Assembly (NCBI RefSeq): GCF_016785945.1
Contig: NZ_JAEMEF010000001.1
Location: 1 to 64,000, forward strand
DNA: 64,000 bases
Direction: 5' to 3'
Origin: Olleya sediminilitoris
Lineage (GTDB): Bacteria > Bacteroidota > Bacteroidia > Flavobacteriales > Flavobacteriaceae
In this document: positions 8,378 to 16,872 of the stretch, in pieces
Numbering within the stretch: position 1 is the first letter of the stretch
How the letters are laid out: the number at the start of each line of letters is the position of its first letter
Made by a program: the position numbers and the translations under genes
Notes under the pieces: generated by a model
What the model saw: only the letters and a program-made list of their open reading frames with translations
Database searches by the model: none
What the model was told of the DNA's origin: nothing

Positions 8378-9079
8378 TTAGTTTGTACAGTCGCCTAAAC
8401 CATTAATTTGTGCTTGTATAGATCCATCTGGATCACCACATTGTTGCAATTTAACTTCTAAAGACGTTTTGTAAGCATTACATAACTGTGTGTATTGCTC
8501 AGCTGAAGCAGTATCTTCATTACTTTCAAAATTAGTTTCTGTTGTTGCAGCTACTGCAATTGCATTAAGACAAGCCTGAGTCTCTCCTGTTGGACTATCT
8601 ACTACATTGACATTTAATATAGGCACATTATAAAAGTAACCTCTGTTAAAGTTTTCTGAATCTAATCCACTACTATCAAATGCATGAAATGTAAACGTTC
8701 CGGATACGGTTCTTTCTATATCATTAAACTCGGTTACAATAATAGTTCCTTCAGAAGGATAAATTTGCACACTAGGATCTGGAATATTGTTAGTTGTAAA
8801 CACCTTACCTAAACCGTCATCAAATGTTGCTACAGATGTTGTATTACCTAATTGGTAGGTCCCTTCTGTTGCTTGAATTGCTTTTAAATTAACAACCTGC
8901 GCGCCTTTAACACCTATAATCGTTAAATTACCATTTACTTCTACATTAGCTCTAAACGAACTTGCTTCCCACAATACGCCATCATTATATCCGATTAATG
9001 CAGGACTATTAAAAACTAAATCTTCATTACAAGACAGTAATGTTATTATTGAAACCAGGAGGAGTGTTATTTTTTTCAT
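8378..9079 (-). CDS. Outer-membrane-type lipoprotein, DUF6252-like
   Basis: A 233-residue lipoprotein. The N-terminus is a hydrophobic signal ending in LLSCNED, a lipobox whose cysteine is at about residue 17. Cys followed by Asn-Glu-Asp is acidic-rich, as in Bacteroidota surface-exposed lipoproteins. The body is beta-rich: an N-terminal segment with YNDGVLWEASSFRANVE, and a later strand SGTFTFHAF that resembles DUF6252. The last 70 residues contain further cysteines and an Ala/Thr/Glu-rich region. A TATTTTTG box sits 23 bases upstream of the start, making a divergent promoter region with rpsP. Function unknown. Confidence 0.8.
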   Translation of the reverse strand: MKKITLLLVSIITLLSCNEDLVFNSPALIGYNDGVLWEASSFRANVEVNGNLTIIGVKGAQVVNLKAIQATEGTYQLGNTTSVATFDDGLGKVFTTNNIPDPSVQIYPSEGTIIVTEFNDIERTVSGTFTFHAFDSSGLDSENFNRGYFYNVPILNVNVVDSPTGETQACLNAIAVAATTETNFESNEDTASAEQYTQLCNAYKTSLEVKLQQCGDPDGSIQAQINGLGDCTN

Positions 9080-9101
9080 GTTTTAGCGATTTATGGAAAT
9101 T

Positions 9102-9109
9102 CAAAAATA
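9102..9109 (-). promoter_or_regulatory. -7 box of the lipoprotein gene
   Basis: TATTTTTG on the minus strand, a full match to TAnnTTTG, 22 bases before the ATG at 9079. No clear TTG box at the usual distance. Confidence 0.6.
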
Positions 9110-9146
9110 TAATAATTTATTATATATAACAGATTTACATTAAAAA

Positions 9147-9176
9147 CTTGATAATTAAAAAATTATAGTATCTTTG
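9147..9176 (+). promoter_or_regulatory. Bacteroidota promoter of rpsP
   Basis: CTTG (9147-9150) and TATCTTTG (9169-9176) separated by 18 bases, matching the -33/-7 consensus. It lies 47 bases before the rpsP start. The leader contains a small hairpin (GAGGT/ACCTC, 9194-9208) whose role is unknown. Confidence 0.88.
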
Positions 9177-9223
9177 CGCACTTATTAATAATAGAGGTCG
9201 AGAACCTCACAAATTAATTATTT

Positions 9224-9721
9224 ATGCCAGTAAAAATTAGATTACAGAGACACGGTAAGAAAGGAAAACCTTACTATTGGATCGTTGCAGCAGATTCAAG
9301 AGCCAAAAGAGATGGTAAATACCTAGAAAAATTAGGTGCTTACAATCCAAACACTAACCCAGCAACAATTGATTTAAATGTTGATGGAGCAGTACAATGG
9401 TTACAAAATGGTGCACAACCAACTGACACAGCAAAAGCTATTTTGTCTTACAAAGGAGCAATGTTAAAAAATCATCTAGCAGGTGGTGTTAGAAAAGGAG
9501 CTTTAACACAAGAGCAAGCAGACGCTAAGTTTGATGCGTGGGTTGAAGAAAAAGCTAGCAAAGTAGATGCTAAAAAAGATGGTTTAGCAAAAGCTGATGC
9601 TGATGCTAAAGCAAAAGCTTTTGAAGCAGAAAAAGCAGCAAACGAAGCTAGAATTGCAGCAGCAACTCCAGCAGTTGAAGAAGCAGCAGATGATGCTACA
9701 GCTTCAAACGAAGAAGAATAA
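9224..9721 (+). CDS. rpsP: 30S ribosomal protein S16
   Basis: 165 residues. The first 80 are the classical S16 fold, starting MPVKIRLQRHGKKGKPYYWI and including KYLEKLGAYNP. After about residue 110 there is a long extension rich in Ala, Lys, Asp and Glu, such as KADADAKAKAFEAEKAA, probably helical or disordered. Escherichia coli S16 has only about 82 residues; long acidic or basic tails are usual in Bacteroidota. The gene has its own promoter and is followed by a hairpin, then rimM, the conserved rpsP-rimM order of many bacteria. Confidence 0.96.
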   Translation: MPVKIRLQRHGKKGKPYYWIVAADSRAKRDGKYLEKLGAYNPNTNPATIDLNVDGAVQWLQNGAQPTDTAKAILSYKGAMLKNHLAGGVRKGALTQEQADAKFDAWVEEKASKVDAKKDGLAKADADAKAKAFEAEKAANEARIAAATPAVEEAADDATASNEEE

Positions 9722-9743
9722 AAATTAATTTTTATACTTTTAA

Positions 9744-9772
9744 ACTCCGATAAGCTTTTATCGGAGTTTTTT
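9744..9772 (+). terminator. Terminator or attenuator between rpsP and rimM
   Basis: A stem of ten bases (ACTCCGATAA with TTATCGGAGT) with a four-base loop, followed by TTTTT on the plus strand. It lies inside the rpsP-rimM pair and could reduce rimM expression relative to S16. Confidence 0.8.
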
Positions 9773-9792
9773 ATGCAAAACACTTTTATTTT

Positions 9793-10323
9793 ATGGATAT
9801 TAAAGACTGTTTCTTTTTAGGTAAAATTGTAAAAAAATATAGTTTTAAAGGCGAATTACTAATTAAACTAGATACCGACGAACCTGGTTTATATGAAAAC
9901 CTAGACTCTATTTTAATAGACTTGCGTGGTTCTCTTGTTCCGTTTTTTATTGAAACATCACAGCTTCATAAGTCAGAATTACTACGTGTTAAATTTGAAG
10001 ATGTAGATACAGAAGCTGATGCAGATAGCTTAATTAAAAGCAATGTATACTTACCTTTATCTGTCTTACCAAAATTAGATGATGACAAGTTTTACTTTCA
10101 TGAAATTATTGGTTTTACCGTTGAAGACAAAAATTTTGGAACCGTTGGTACTATAACTGGTGTTAACGACTCTACTGCTCAATCCTTATTTGAAATTGAC
10201 AGAGATGGTATTGAGATTTTAATTCCAATGAATGATGAGTTTATTAATAAAGTCGACAAACCTAACAACACTATTTTTGTTGAAACTCCTGAAGGTTTAA
10301 TTGATTTATATTTAGAGGAATAA
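9793..10323 (+). CDS. rimM: Ribosome maturation factor RimM
   Basis: 176 residues. RimM assists assembly of the 30S head by binding S19. The N-terminal RimM barrel shows FLGKIVKKYSFKGELLIK at about residues 8-25. The PRC-barrel domain begins near residue 98 with YFHEIIGFTVED and ends with the conserved LIPMNDEFINKVD. Its position just after rpsP supports the call. A hairpin at 9744-9772 separates the two. Confidence 0.95.
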   Translation: MDIKDCFFLGKIVKKYSFKGELLIKLDTDEPGLYENLDSILIDLRGSLVPFFIETSQLHKSELLRVKFEDVDTEADADSLIKSNVYLPLSVLPKLDDDKFYFHEIIGFTVEDKNFGTVGTITGVNDSTAQSLFEIDRDGIEILIPMNDEFINKVDKPNNTIFVETPEGLIDLYLEE

Positions 10324-10367
10324 TCCTCGTTAAGCCTAATTCACCTCAACACTACTACTAAAATAAT

Positions 10368-10391
10368 GAGATCCTAATATTTAGGAAGACG
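10368..10391 (+). repeat. Short dispersed palindrome, copy 1
   Basis: The sequence GAGATCCTAA-TAT-TTAGGAAGACG contains a six-base perfect stem (TCCTAA/TTAGGA). The same framework, GAGATCCT, a palindromic centre, then AGGAtGACG, recurs at 11221-11248. It ends six bases before the methyltransferase start codon and so lies in its leader. Confidence 0.6.
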
Positions 10392-10396
10392 TATTT

Positions 10397-11110
10397 ATGA
10401 GCAAACCTTTTGAATTTAAAGCCTTTACCGTACAACAAGATCAATGTGCCATGAAAATTGGTACAGACAGTGTTCTTCTAGGTGCTTGGACACCTTTGGA
10501 TACTAACCCATTTTCTATATTGGATATTGGTGCAGGAACTGGTGTTTTATCATTACAATTAGCACAGCGTAGTACTGCACAAGTTATTGATGCATTAGAA
10601 ATTGACGAGCTTGCTTATGAGCAGTGTGTAGATAATTTTGAAGCTTCGCCTTGGGCTGACCGCCTATTTTGCTATCATGCAGATTTAGCTGAATTTACTG
10701 AAGAAATAGAAGACCAATATGATTTGATTATTTCCAACCCTCCTTTTTATTCAGAAGATTTTAAAACAGATAACAACCAACGTGACTTAGCTAGATTTAC
10801 AGATGCTTTACCTTTTGAGCATTTGGTTGATAGCGTCTCTAAACTACTTACAAAAGACGGTGTCTTTTCGGTAGTAATACCTTACAAAGAAGAATCTCAT
10901 TTTATTACACTTGCGTCTCAAGCAGGCTTGTTTCCAAACCGTATTTTACATGTTAAAGGCACCAAACATTCTGAAATCAAACGAAGTCTGCTAGCGTTTT
11001 CTTTCCGCGAAAGCGTTATTAAAACCGAAGTTTTAGTTATTGAAATTGAAAGACACCAATACACACAAGAGTATATAAATTTAACTCAGGATTTTTACCT
11101 TAACATGTAG
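10397..11110 (+). CDS. TrmN6-like tRNA1(Val) (adenine37-N6)-methyltransferase
   Basis: 237 residues, class I SAM-dependent methyltransferase of the YfiC/TrmN6 type that methylates A37 of tRNA-Val. The SAM-binding motif LDIGAGTGVLSL is at residues 42-53. The N6-adenine catalytic motif NPPF is at 114-117 (IISNPPFYSED). The family's N-terminal signature QCAMKIGTDSVLLGAW is at residues 16-31. It lies 73 bases after rimM on the same strand, and no separate promoter is visible, so co-transcription is possible. Substrate is inferred from the family. Confidence 0.88.
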   Translation: MSKPFEFKAFTVQQDQCAMKIGTDSVLLGAWTPLDTNPFSILDIGAGTGVLSLQLAQRSTAQVIDALEIDELAYEQCVDNFEASPWADRLFCYHADLAEFTEEIEDQYDLIISNPPFYSEDFKTDNNQRDLARFTDALPFEHLVDSVSKLLTKDGVFSVVIPYKEESHFITLASQAGLFPNRILHVKGTKHSEIKRSLLAFSFRESVIKTEVLVIEIERHQYTQEYINLTQDFYLNM

Positions 11111-11220
11111 GCTGTTGTTTAATAATTTATTTTTAAAAGAAGTTGACTCAAATTAAATTTGATTGTTTTTTAGCTAAAATTGATACTCCTATCTCTTGTA
11201 ATTATCCTATTAATTAGAAT

Positions 11221-11248
11221 GAGATCCTGAAATAAATTTAGGATGACG
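11221..11248 (+). repeat. Short dispersed palindrome, copy 2
   Basis: GAGATCCTGAAAT-AA-ATTTAGGATGACG: arms ATCCTGAAAT and ATTTAGGAT pair with one bulged base. It shares its outer bases GAGATCCT and GGAtGACG with the copy at 10368-10391, 850 bases away. Similar palindromes ending in GGATGACG are, from memory, common in flavobacterial intergenic regions. Confidence 0.6.
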
Positions 11249-11403
11249 TCTGTAACGTAGTATTTTCTAAACATAATTTAGTCCTGATTACATCTTAAAA
11301 GCTACCACTTTATTAATGAGAGCAGTTGTTGTAGGAATAAAACTTATCACGAATGTGAATTACATAAATTTTAAGCTATATTTTCTTAAAAAGACAATAA
11401 AAA

Positions 11404-11434
11404 TTGTGTCCTGCAATCGATTTCGTTATTTTTG
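11404..11434 (+). promoter_or_regulatory. Promoter of the acyl-CoA dehydrogenase gene
   Basis: TTG (11404-11406) and TATTTTTG (11427-11434) separated by 20 bases, matching the Bacteroidota consensus. It lies 49 bases before the start codon. Confidence 0.75.
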
Positions 11435-11483
11435 TTATTAAACAATACACTATTTTTAACTGTTGTATTTTAATAATAACTAG

Positions 11484-12662
11484 ATGAAACCAGATTTATT
11501 TGAAGCTCCAGATTATTACAATCTTGACGAACTTTTAACCGAAGAACATAAATTAGTACGTGATGCTGCTCGAGAGTGGGTAAAACGTGACGTATCGCCT
11601 ATTATAGAGGAGTATGCTCAAAAAGCAGAATTCCCAAAACAAATAGTACAAGGATTAGCAGATATTGGTGCTTTTGGACCTTATATTCCTGAAGAATATG
11701 GTGGTGCAGGATTAGATCAAATTGCTTACGGATTAATCATGCAAGAGATAGAACGTGGTGATTCTGGAGTACGAAGTACAGCCTCTGTACAGTCGTCTTT
11801 AGTCATGTATCCAATATGGAAATATGGTAACGAAGTACAACGTCAAAAATACTTACCTAAACTTGCTAGCGGAGAATGGATAGGTAGCTTTGGTTTAACA
11901 GAACCTGATCATGGTAGTAATCCTGGTGGAATGGTTACTAATTTTAAAGATATGGGAGACCACTATCTTTTAAATGGTGCCAAAATGTGGATTTCTAATG
12001 CACCATTTTGCAACATTGCTGTTGTTTGGGCTAAAAATGAAGAAGGACGTATCCATGGACTAGTTGTAGAACGTGGTATGGTAGGGTTTACAACTCCTGA
12101 AACACATAATAAATGGTCTTTAAGGGCTTCGGCTACTGGTGAGCTTATTTTTGATAATGTTAAAGTCCCAAAAGAAAATTTACTACCTAACAAATCTGGA
12201 TTAGGCGCTCCTTTAGGTTGCTTAGATTCGGCTAGATTTGGTATTGCTTGGGGTGCAATTGGTGCTGCTATGGATTGTTATGACACTGCTTTACGTTATA
12301 GCAAAGAGCGTTTACAATTTGGTAAACCTATTGGTCAATTTCAGTTACAACAAAAGAAACTTGCTGAAATGATTACCGAAATCACTAAAGCACAATTATT
12401 AGCTTGGCGACTTGGTGTCATGCGTGAAAATGGTACTGCAACCTCAGCACAAATCTCAATGGCTAAACGTAACAATGTAGATATGGCTTTAAAAATTGCT
12501 AGAGACGCTAGACAAATGTTAGGTGGAATGGGAATTAGTGGAGAATATAGCATCATGAGACATATGATGAACCTTGAAAGTGTTGTTACTTATGAAGGTA
12601 CTCATGATATCCATTTATTAATCACTGGTCTTGATGTTACAGGTTTAAATGCTTTTAAATAG
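11484..12662 (+). CDS. Acyl-CoA dehydrogenase, glutaryl-CoA dehydrogenase type
   Basis: A 392-residue FAD-dependent acyl-CoA dehydrogenase. The FAD/substrate segment LTEPDHGSNPGGM lies near residues 139-151, and the catalytic glutamate is in YEGTHDIH (about residue 371). It resembles glutaryl-CoA dehydrogenases in the CLDSARFGIAWGAIGA segment and in having the catalytic Glu at the C-terminal position. Such enzymes oxidise and decarboxylate glutaryl-CoA to crotonyl-CoA in lysine and tryptophan breakdown. The gene has its own promoter and terminator, so context does not add to the substrate call. A saccharopine-dehydrogenase-like gene elsewhere in the window (37898-39262) would fit lysine catabolism, but the link is inference. 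Confidence 0.88.
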   Translation: MKPDLFEAPDYYNLDELLTEEHKLVRDAAREWVKRDVSPIIEEYAQKAEFPKQIVQGLADIGAFGPYIPEEYGGAGLDQIAYGLIMQEIERGDSGVRSTASVQSSLVMYPIWKYGNEVQRQKYLPKLASGEWIGSFGLTEPDHGSNPGGMVTNFKDMGDHYLLNGAKMWISNAPFCNIAVVWAKNEEGRIHGLVVERGMVGFTTPETHNKWSLRASATGELIFDNVKVPKENLLPNKSGLGAPLGCLDSARFGIAWGAIGAAMDCYDTALRYSKERLQFGKPIGQFQLQQKKLAEMITEITKAQLLAWRLGVMRENGTATSAQISMAKRNNVDMALKIARDARQMLGGMGISGEYSIMRHMMNLESVVTYEGTHDIHLLITGLDVTGLNAFK

Positions 12663-12995
12663 AGTTTTAGATTTCCTTTAGAAGGGTTTACATGCTTATA
12701 ACATAAACTAGGAACTTAAAAATTGATTAAAATATTTTATTTATTCAATGTATAAAAAAAACACTTCTTAATGAAGTGTTTTTTATGTATTATCATTAGT
12801 TAAAATAATACTTCACTTCTAAGCGCAATAAACTCTTATAATTTTTTTAACTCTTAGATATTTAAAATTATTATTTGTCTTGAACTTTATCTTAATATCA
12901 AAATAACCTCTTAAGTTAATAATAACGATCGCATTAAAGTTACTATAAACTTATCAATATTTAACTCTATTAATTATTAATAAGGAAAACTTAAG
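12663..12995. other. Intergenic region between convergent genes
   Basis: 333 bases of AT-rich sequence between two convergent genes. Apart from the hairpin at 12753-12785 I see no gene, repeat or promoter. The minus-strand epimerase gene ends at its right edge without an obvious terminator of its own. Confidence 0.7.
12753..12785 (+). terminator. Intrinsic terminator after the acyl-CoA dehydrogenase gene
   Basis: Arms AAAACACTTC and GAAGTGTTTT around the loop TTAAT, with T residues on the plus strand and A residues before it, so it could work in both directions. It lies about 90 bases beyond the stop at 12662. Confidence 0.8.
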
Positions 12996-13988
12996 CTATT
13001 TCAAATTCTCCCAATACCAATCTACCGCTTCTTCAATCCCTTGAGCAATATTATGCGTTGGATTGTAATCTAACAAGCGTTTTGCTTTATCCACTGACGC
13101 TAATGAATGTGGAATGTCTCCTTTTCGGTTTGGACCATGCATAATATTAACTTCCGCAATTTTAGGATCGTATTTAGACAAGTATTTTTTTAGCAAATCT
13201 GTTAATTGTAGTAAAGTAGTACAGTCTCCAACTGCTGTATTATAAACTTGGTTAAGTGCTTGTTTGTTTTGTGTTGTAATAGCAAGCAAATTCATTTGTA
13301 CTACATTATCTATATAAGTAAAATCACGAGAATAACTTCCGTCACCATTAATTACTGGGCTTTGGTGTTTTATAAACTGCTTTACAAATAATGGGACGAC
13401 TGCCGCGTAGGCTCCGTTTGGATCTTGACGCCTACCAAAGACATTAAAATAGCGTAGTCCTATGGTATTTAATCCATAGGTTGTAAAAAAATTATCAGCA
13501 TATAGCTCGTTTATGTATTTTGTAATTGCGTATGGTGATAAGGGTTTACCGATGGTTTCCTCTACTTTAGGTAAGGCTTCGTGGTCTCCATAAGTGGATG
13601 AGCTTGCTGCATAAATAAACCGATGTACTTTGGCGTCTCTTGCTGCTACCAACATATTTACAAACCCTGTAACGTTAACTGCATTACTTGTAATTGGGTC
13701 TGATATGGATCTTGGCACTGAGCCTAATGCTGCTTGATGCAATACAAAGTTTTGACCTCTACAGGCTTTATTACACACTTCTAAATCACGAATATCACCT
13801 GTTATTAGTGTAAAATTTGGATTGTTTAAAAAAGGTGTAATATTGTGTTGGTGTCCTGTTGCAAAATTGTCTAAACAGGTAACTTTGACGTCCAGGTTTA
13901 ATAAGGCTTGACATAGATTTGACCCTATAAATCCTGCACCTCCTGTTACAAGTACTTTTTTATTTTTTAATTGTGTAAGTTGGTCCAT
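12996..13988 (-). CDS. UDP-N-acetylhexosamine 4-epimerase (WbpP/TviC-like)
   Basis: 330 residues, an extended short-chain dehydrogenase/reductase. The NAD-binding motif GGAGFIGS is at residues 16-23, the catalytic pair is Tyr153 and Lys157 (YAITK), and the active-site serines are in AASSSTYGD. Overall it matches WbpP/TviC epimerases that interconvert UDP-GlcNAc/GlcNAcA and UDP-GalNAc/GalNAcA. It is the last gene of a three-gene minus-strand run after a TviB/WbpO-like dehydrogenase (31-base gap) and a UDP-glucose dehydrogenase. In Vi antigen and Pseudomonas O6 the same two enzymes make UDP-GalNAcA, which supports the call. Exact sugar is inferred. Confidence 0.85.
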   Translation of the reverse strand: MDQLTQLKNKKVLVTGGAGFIGSNLCQALLNLDVKVTCLDNFATGHQHNITPFLNNPNFTLITGDIRDLEVCNKACRGQNFVLHQAALGSVPRSISDPITSNAVNVTGFVNMLVAARDAKVHRFIYAASSSTYGDHEALPKVEETIGKPLSPYAITKYINELYADNFFTTYGLNTIGLRYFNVFGRRQDPNGAYAAVVPLFVKQFIKHQSPVINGDGSYSRDFTYIDNVVQMNLLAITTQNKQALNQVYNTAVGDCTTLLQLTDLLKKYLSKYDPKIAEVNIMHGPNRKGDIPHSLASVDKAKRLLDYNPTHNIAQGIEEAVDWYWENLK

Positions 13989-14019
13989 TAATACTACTGT
14001 AGTTAATTAATGTTTTTGA

Positions 14020-15297
14020 TTAAAGTCTTCCGTCTGGTGTTTCCAAAACTCCTTTTACATCATAAATTACAGAATTTGGCGCTTTAAATTGATCTAAATT
14101 TATATTTAAAAACTGTTGATGTGCTACTGCTAATATTATTGCATCAAACATTGCTTTTGGTTGTTGTTGCACTGTTCTTAACTGATACTCATGCTGGACT
14201 TGTTTAGGATCTGCTAGTGGATCATAAATGGTAATTGACATTCCATAACTTTGCAAACAAGTTACTACATCTACAACTTTTGTATTACGTACGTCAGGGC
14301 AGTTTTCTTTAAATGTAAAACCTAATACCAATAGTTTTGCTCCTTTAACTTTGATGTCTTTGTTAAGCATTAGCTTTACTACCTGTGCTGAGACATATTC
14401 TCCCATAGAATCGTTTAAACGTCGACCTGCTAAAATAATTTCGGGATGATACCCAACCTCTTGAGCTTTTTGTGCCAAGTAGTAAGGATCAACTCCTATA
14501 CAGTGACCTCCAACTAAACCTGGTTTAAAGGGTAAAAAATTCCATTTTGTAGCTGCTGCTGCTAACACATCGTTAGTATTAATATCCAAACGGTTGAATA
14601 TTTTAGCAAGTTCGTTTACAAATGCAATATTAATATCGCGCTGAGCATTTTCAATAACCTTTGCTGCTTCTGCTACTTTTATGCTTGGTGCTAAATGTGT
14701 ACCAGCTGTAATAACACTACTATATAATGCATCTATTTGTTGGCCTATTTGTGGAGTAGAACCTGAGGTAACTTTTAAAATTTTATCAACGGTATGTTTT
14801 TTATCGCCTGGATTGATACGCTCTGGTGAGTAGCCTGCAAAAAAATCTGTATTAAAAACTAAGCCACTTTGGGCTTCTAATACTGGTATGCAAACTTCTT
14901 CTGTAGCTCCAGGATAGACTGTAGATTCATACACTACAACATCGCCTTTTTTCAATACACGTCCAACGGTCTCGCTAGCTTTAATTAAAGGTGTTAAATT
15001 TGGTCGATTATTTTTATCTACTGGTGTTGGTACTGTTATAATATAATGATTACAATTAGCTAAATTGTCAGGATTAGTAGAGCAAAACAAGCCATTACCA
15101 TAATGTAAATCTTCTAGATTATTAACTATTACAGCTTTTAATGTATCATGACTTACTTCTAAAGTAATATCTAAACCTTGCTGCAACTCTGATACACGAG
15201 TTGGATTTATATCAAATCCAATAATTGGATGCTTTGTTGCAAACAATCTTGCTAAAGGTAATCCGACATACCCTAATCCTATAATTGCTATTGTCAT
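14020..15297 (-). CDS. UDP-N-acetylhexosamine 6-dehydrogenase (TviB/WbpO-like)
   Basis: 425 residues of the UDP-glucose/GDP-mannose dehydrogenase superfamily. The N-terminal Rossmann motif IIGLGYVGLP is at residues 5-14, the central helical domain includes SPERINPGD, and the catalytic Cys266 lies in GGHCIGVDPYYL. The C-terminal UDP-binding domain has GFTFKENCPDVRNTKV. These features fit TviB/WbpO, which oxidise UDP-GlcNAc or UDP-GalNAc to the uronic acid with two NAD+, rather than Ugd. It sits between ugd (44-base gap) and the WbpP-like epimerase. Confidence 0.88.
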   Translation of the reverse strand: MTIAIIGLGYVGLPLARLFATKHPIIGFDINPTRVSELQQGLDITLEVSHDTLKAVIVNNLEDLHYGNGLFCSTNPDNLANCNHYIITVPTPVDKNNRPNLTPLIKASETVGRVLKKGDVVVYESTVYPGATEEVCIPVLEAQSGLVFNTDFFAGYSPERINPGDKKHTVDKILKVTSGSTPQIGQQIDALYSSVITAGTHLAPSIKVAEAAKVIENAQRDINIAFVNELAKIFNRLDINTNDVLAAAATKWNFLPFKPGLVGGHCIGVDPYYLAQKAQEVGYHPEIILAGRRLNDSMGEYVSAQVVKLMLNKDIKVKGAKLLVLGFTFKENCPDVRNTKVVDVVTCLQSYGMSITIYDPLADPKQVQHEYQLRTVQQQPKAMFDAIILAVAHQQFLNINLDQFKAPNSVIYDVKGVLETPDGRL

Positions 15298-15341
15298 TAT
15301 TATTTTAAATCTGTTTTTAAGTTTTGTATATAAAGTACGTT

Positions 15342-16781
15342 TTATTTACCTATTCCTTTAACATGAAAACCAATAGTTTCTAGTGCTAATTTATCCAGTA
15401 CATTACGACCATCAAAAATGAAAGCTGGTTTACTCATATTATCATAAATACGTTGCCAATCATAGGTTTTAAACTCATCCCATTCTGTCAATACAGCAAT
15501 AGCGTGTGCATTTTTAACTGCATCATAAGGATTATCTAGGCTAGTTAAATAATTATTATTTTGTGCTTCTGTTCTTGTATTTAAGTAATTGATATCTGAT
15601 TGCACCCGGCTTGCGGTTACTTTGGGATCATATACGCTAACATTAGCTTGCTCGTCTATTAATTTATCTGCTACATAAATAGCTGCAGACTCTCTGGTAT
15701 CATTAGTATCTTTTTTGAAAGCCCATCCTAAAAAGGCTATTTTTTTGCCAGATACTGTGTTGTATAATGTTTTAACTATATTATTAGCAAAACGGTTACG
15801 TTGGTGATTATTCATAATAATAACTTGCTCCCAATAGTCTGCTACTTCTTGTAAACCTAGTGATTTAGAAATGTAAACAAGGTTTAAAATGTCTTTTTGA
15901 AAACATGACCCTCCAAAACCTACTGAAGACTTTAAAAACTTAGGTCCAATACGTGAGTCCATCCCTATAGCTTTAGCAACTTCATCGACATTGGCCTCTG
16001 TAGCTTCGCATAATTCTGAAATAGCATTTATTGATGAAACACGTTGAGCTAAAAAGGCGTTAGCTACCAATTTCGATAATTCTGAGGACCAAATATTTGT
16101 AGTTAATATTTGTGCTTTTGGCACCCAAGATCCATACACATCCACCAATGATTGAATGGCTAGTTTACCTTCTGGTGTTTGGTCTCCACCAATTAACACA
16201 CGATCTGGATTGGTAAGATCTGTTATTGCTGTACCTTCGGCTAAAAACTCTGGATTAGACAGTATTTGAAACTGCACACCATTACCTGTGTGATTTAATA
16301 TGCTTTTTATAGCTTGAGCTGTTTTGACTGGTAGTGTTGATTTTTCTACTACAATTTTATTTGTTGTAGCTACTTTTGCTATTTGTCTTGCACATAACTC
16401 GATATACTTTAAATCTGCAGCCATCCCTTTACCTGCTCCATAGGTTTTGGTTGGTGTGTTGACAGAAATAAATATCATTTGCGCCTCTTGGATTGCTGCT
16501 TCTACATCTGTTGAAAAAAATAAATTGCGTCCTCTTGCTTCATTGACAACTTGATCTAAACCTGGTTCAAAAATAGGAAGCTTGCCTAAATCGTTGTCGT
16601 TCCAGTCTGCAATACGTTGTGCGTTTAAATCGACTACTGTTATTTTAATATTAGGATTTTTTTGTGCCATTACAGCCATAGTTGGGCCACCAACATATCC
16701 TGCACCAATACAACATATTGATGTGATTTTTGGAGTTTGATTAGTTGAGTTTTCTGTTGTTTTTTCTGATTGTTTATGCAC
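15342..16781 (-). CDS. ugd: UDP-glucose 6-dehydrogenase
   Basis: 479 residues. It resembles the longer, eukaryote-type UDP-glucose dehydrogenases: Rossmann motif [10 protein letters not shown] at residues 24-33, [16 protein letters not shown] at about 108-123, the segment [12 protein letters not shown] near 174-185, and catalytic Cys293 in [10 protein letters not shown]. It makes UDP-glucuronic acid for surface polysaccharide. The first 18 residues are a polar, probably disordered extension. It is the first intact gene of the sugar cluster and is preceded by a decayed WecA-type transferase. No glycosyltransferase, Wzx or Wzy gene is adjacent, so the users of these sugars must lie elsewhere. 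Confidence 0.92.
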   Translation of the reverse strand: MHKQSEKTTENSTNQTPKITSICCIGAGYVGGPTMAVMAQKNPNIKITVVDLNAQRIADWNDNDLGKLPIFEPGLDQVVNEARGRNLFFSTDVEAAIQEAQMIFISVNTPTKTYGAGKGMAADLKYIELCARQIAKVATTNKIVVEKSTLPVKTAQAIKSILNHTGNGVQFQILSNPEFLAEGTAITDLTNPDRVLIGGDQTPEGKLAIQSLVDVYGSWVPKAQILTTNIWSSELSKLVANAFLAQRVSSINAISELCEATEANVDEVAKAIGMDSRIGPKFLKSSVGFGGSCFQKDILNLVYISKSLGLQEVADYWEQVIIMNNHQRNRFANNIVKTLYNTVSGKKIAFLGWAFKKDTNDTRESAAIYVADKLIDEQANVSVYDPKVTASRVQSDINYLNTRTEAQNNNYLTSLDNPYDAVKNAHAIAVLTEWDEFKTYDWQRIYDNMSKPAFIFDGRNVLDKLALETIGFHVKGIGK

Positions 16782-16872
16782 GATTTTTATACTATTTAAT
16801 TAATTTTCAGTGACTAAATTTCAGTTATAAAACTAGTGTAAAAATTCAAGAGTGTTTAAATTTTTAATTTGT

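Larger units (their letters stand above)
11111..11483. other. Intergenic region with a palindrome and a promoter
   Basis: 373 bases without a gene. It holds the second short palindromic repeat (11221-11248) and the promoter of the downstream dehydrogenase (11404-11434). I see nothing else identifiable. Confidence 0.7.

Noticed and set aside
9472-9783. Ser/Ala-rich minus-strand frame opposite rpsP
   Set aside because: It mirrors the biased codons of the Ala/Lys-rich S16 tail and crosses a terminator.
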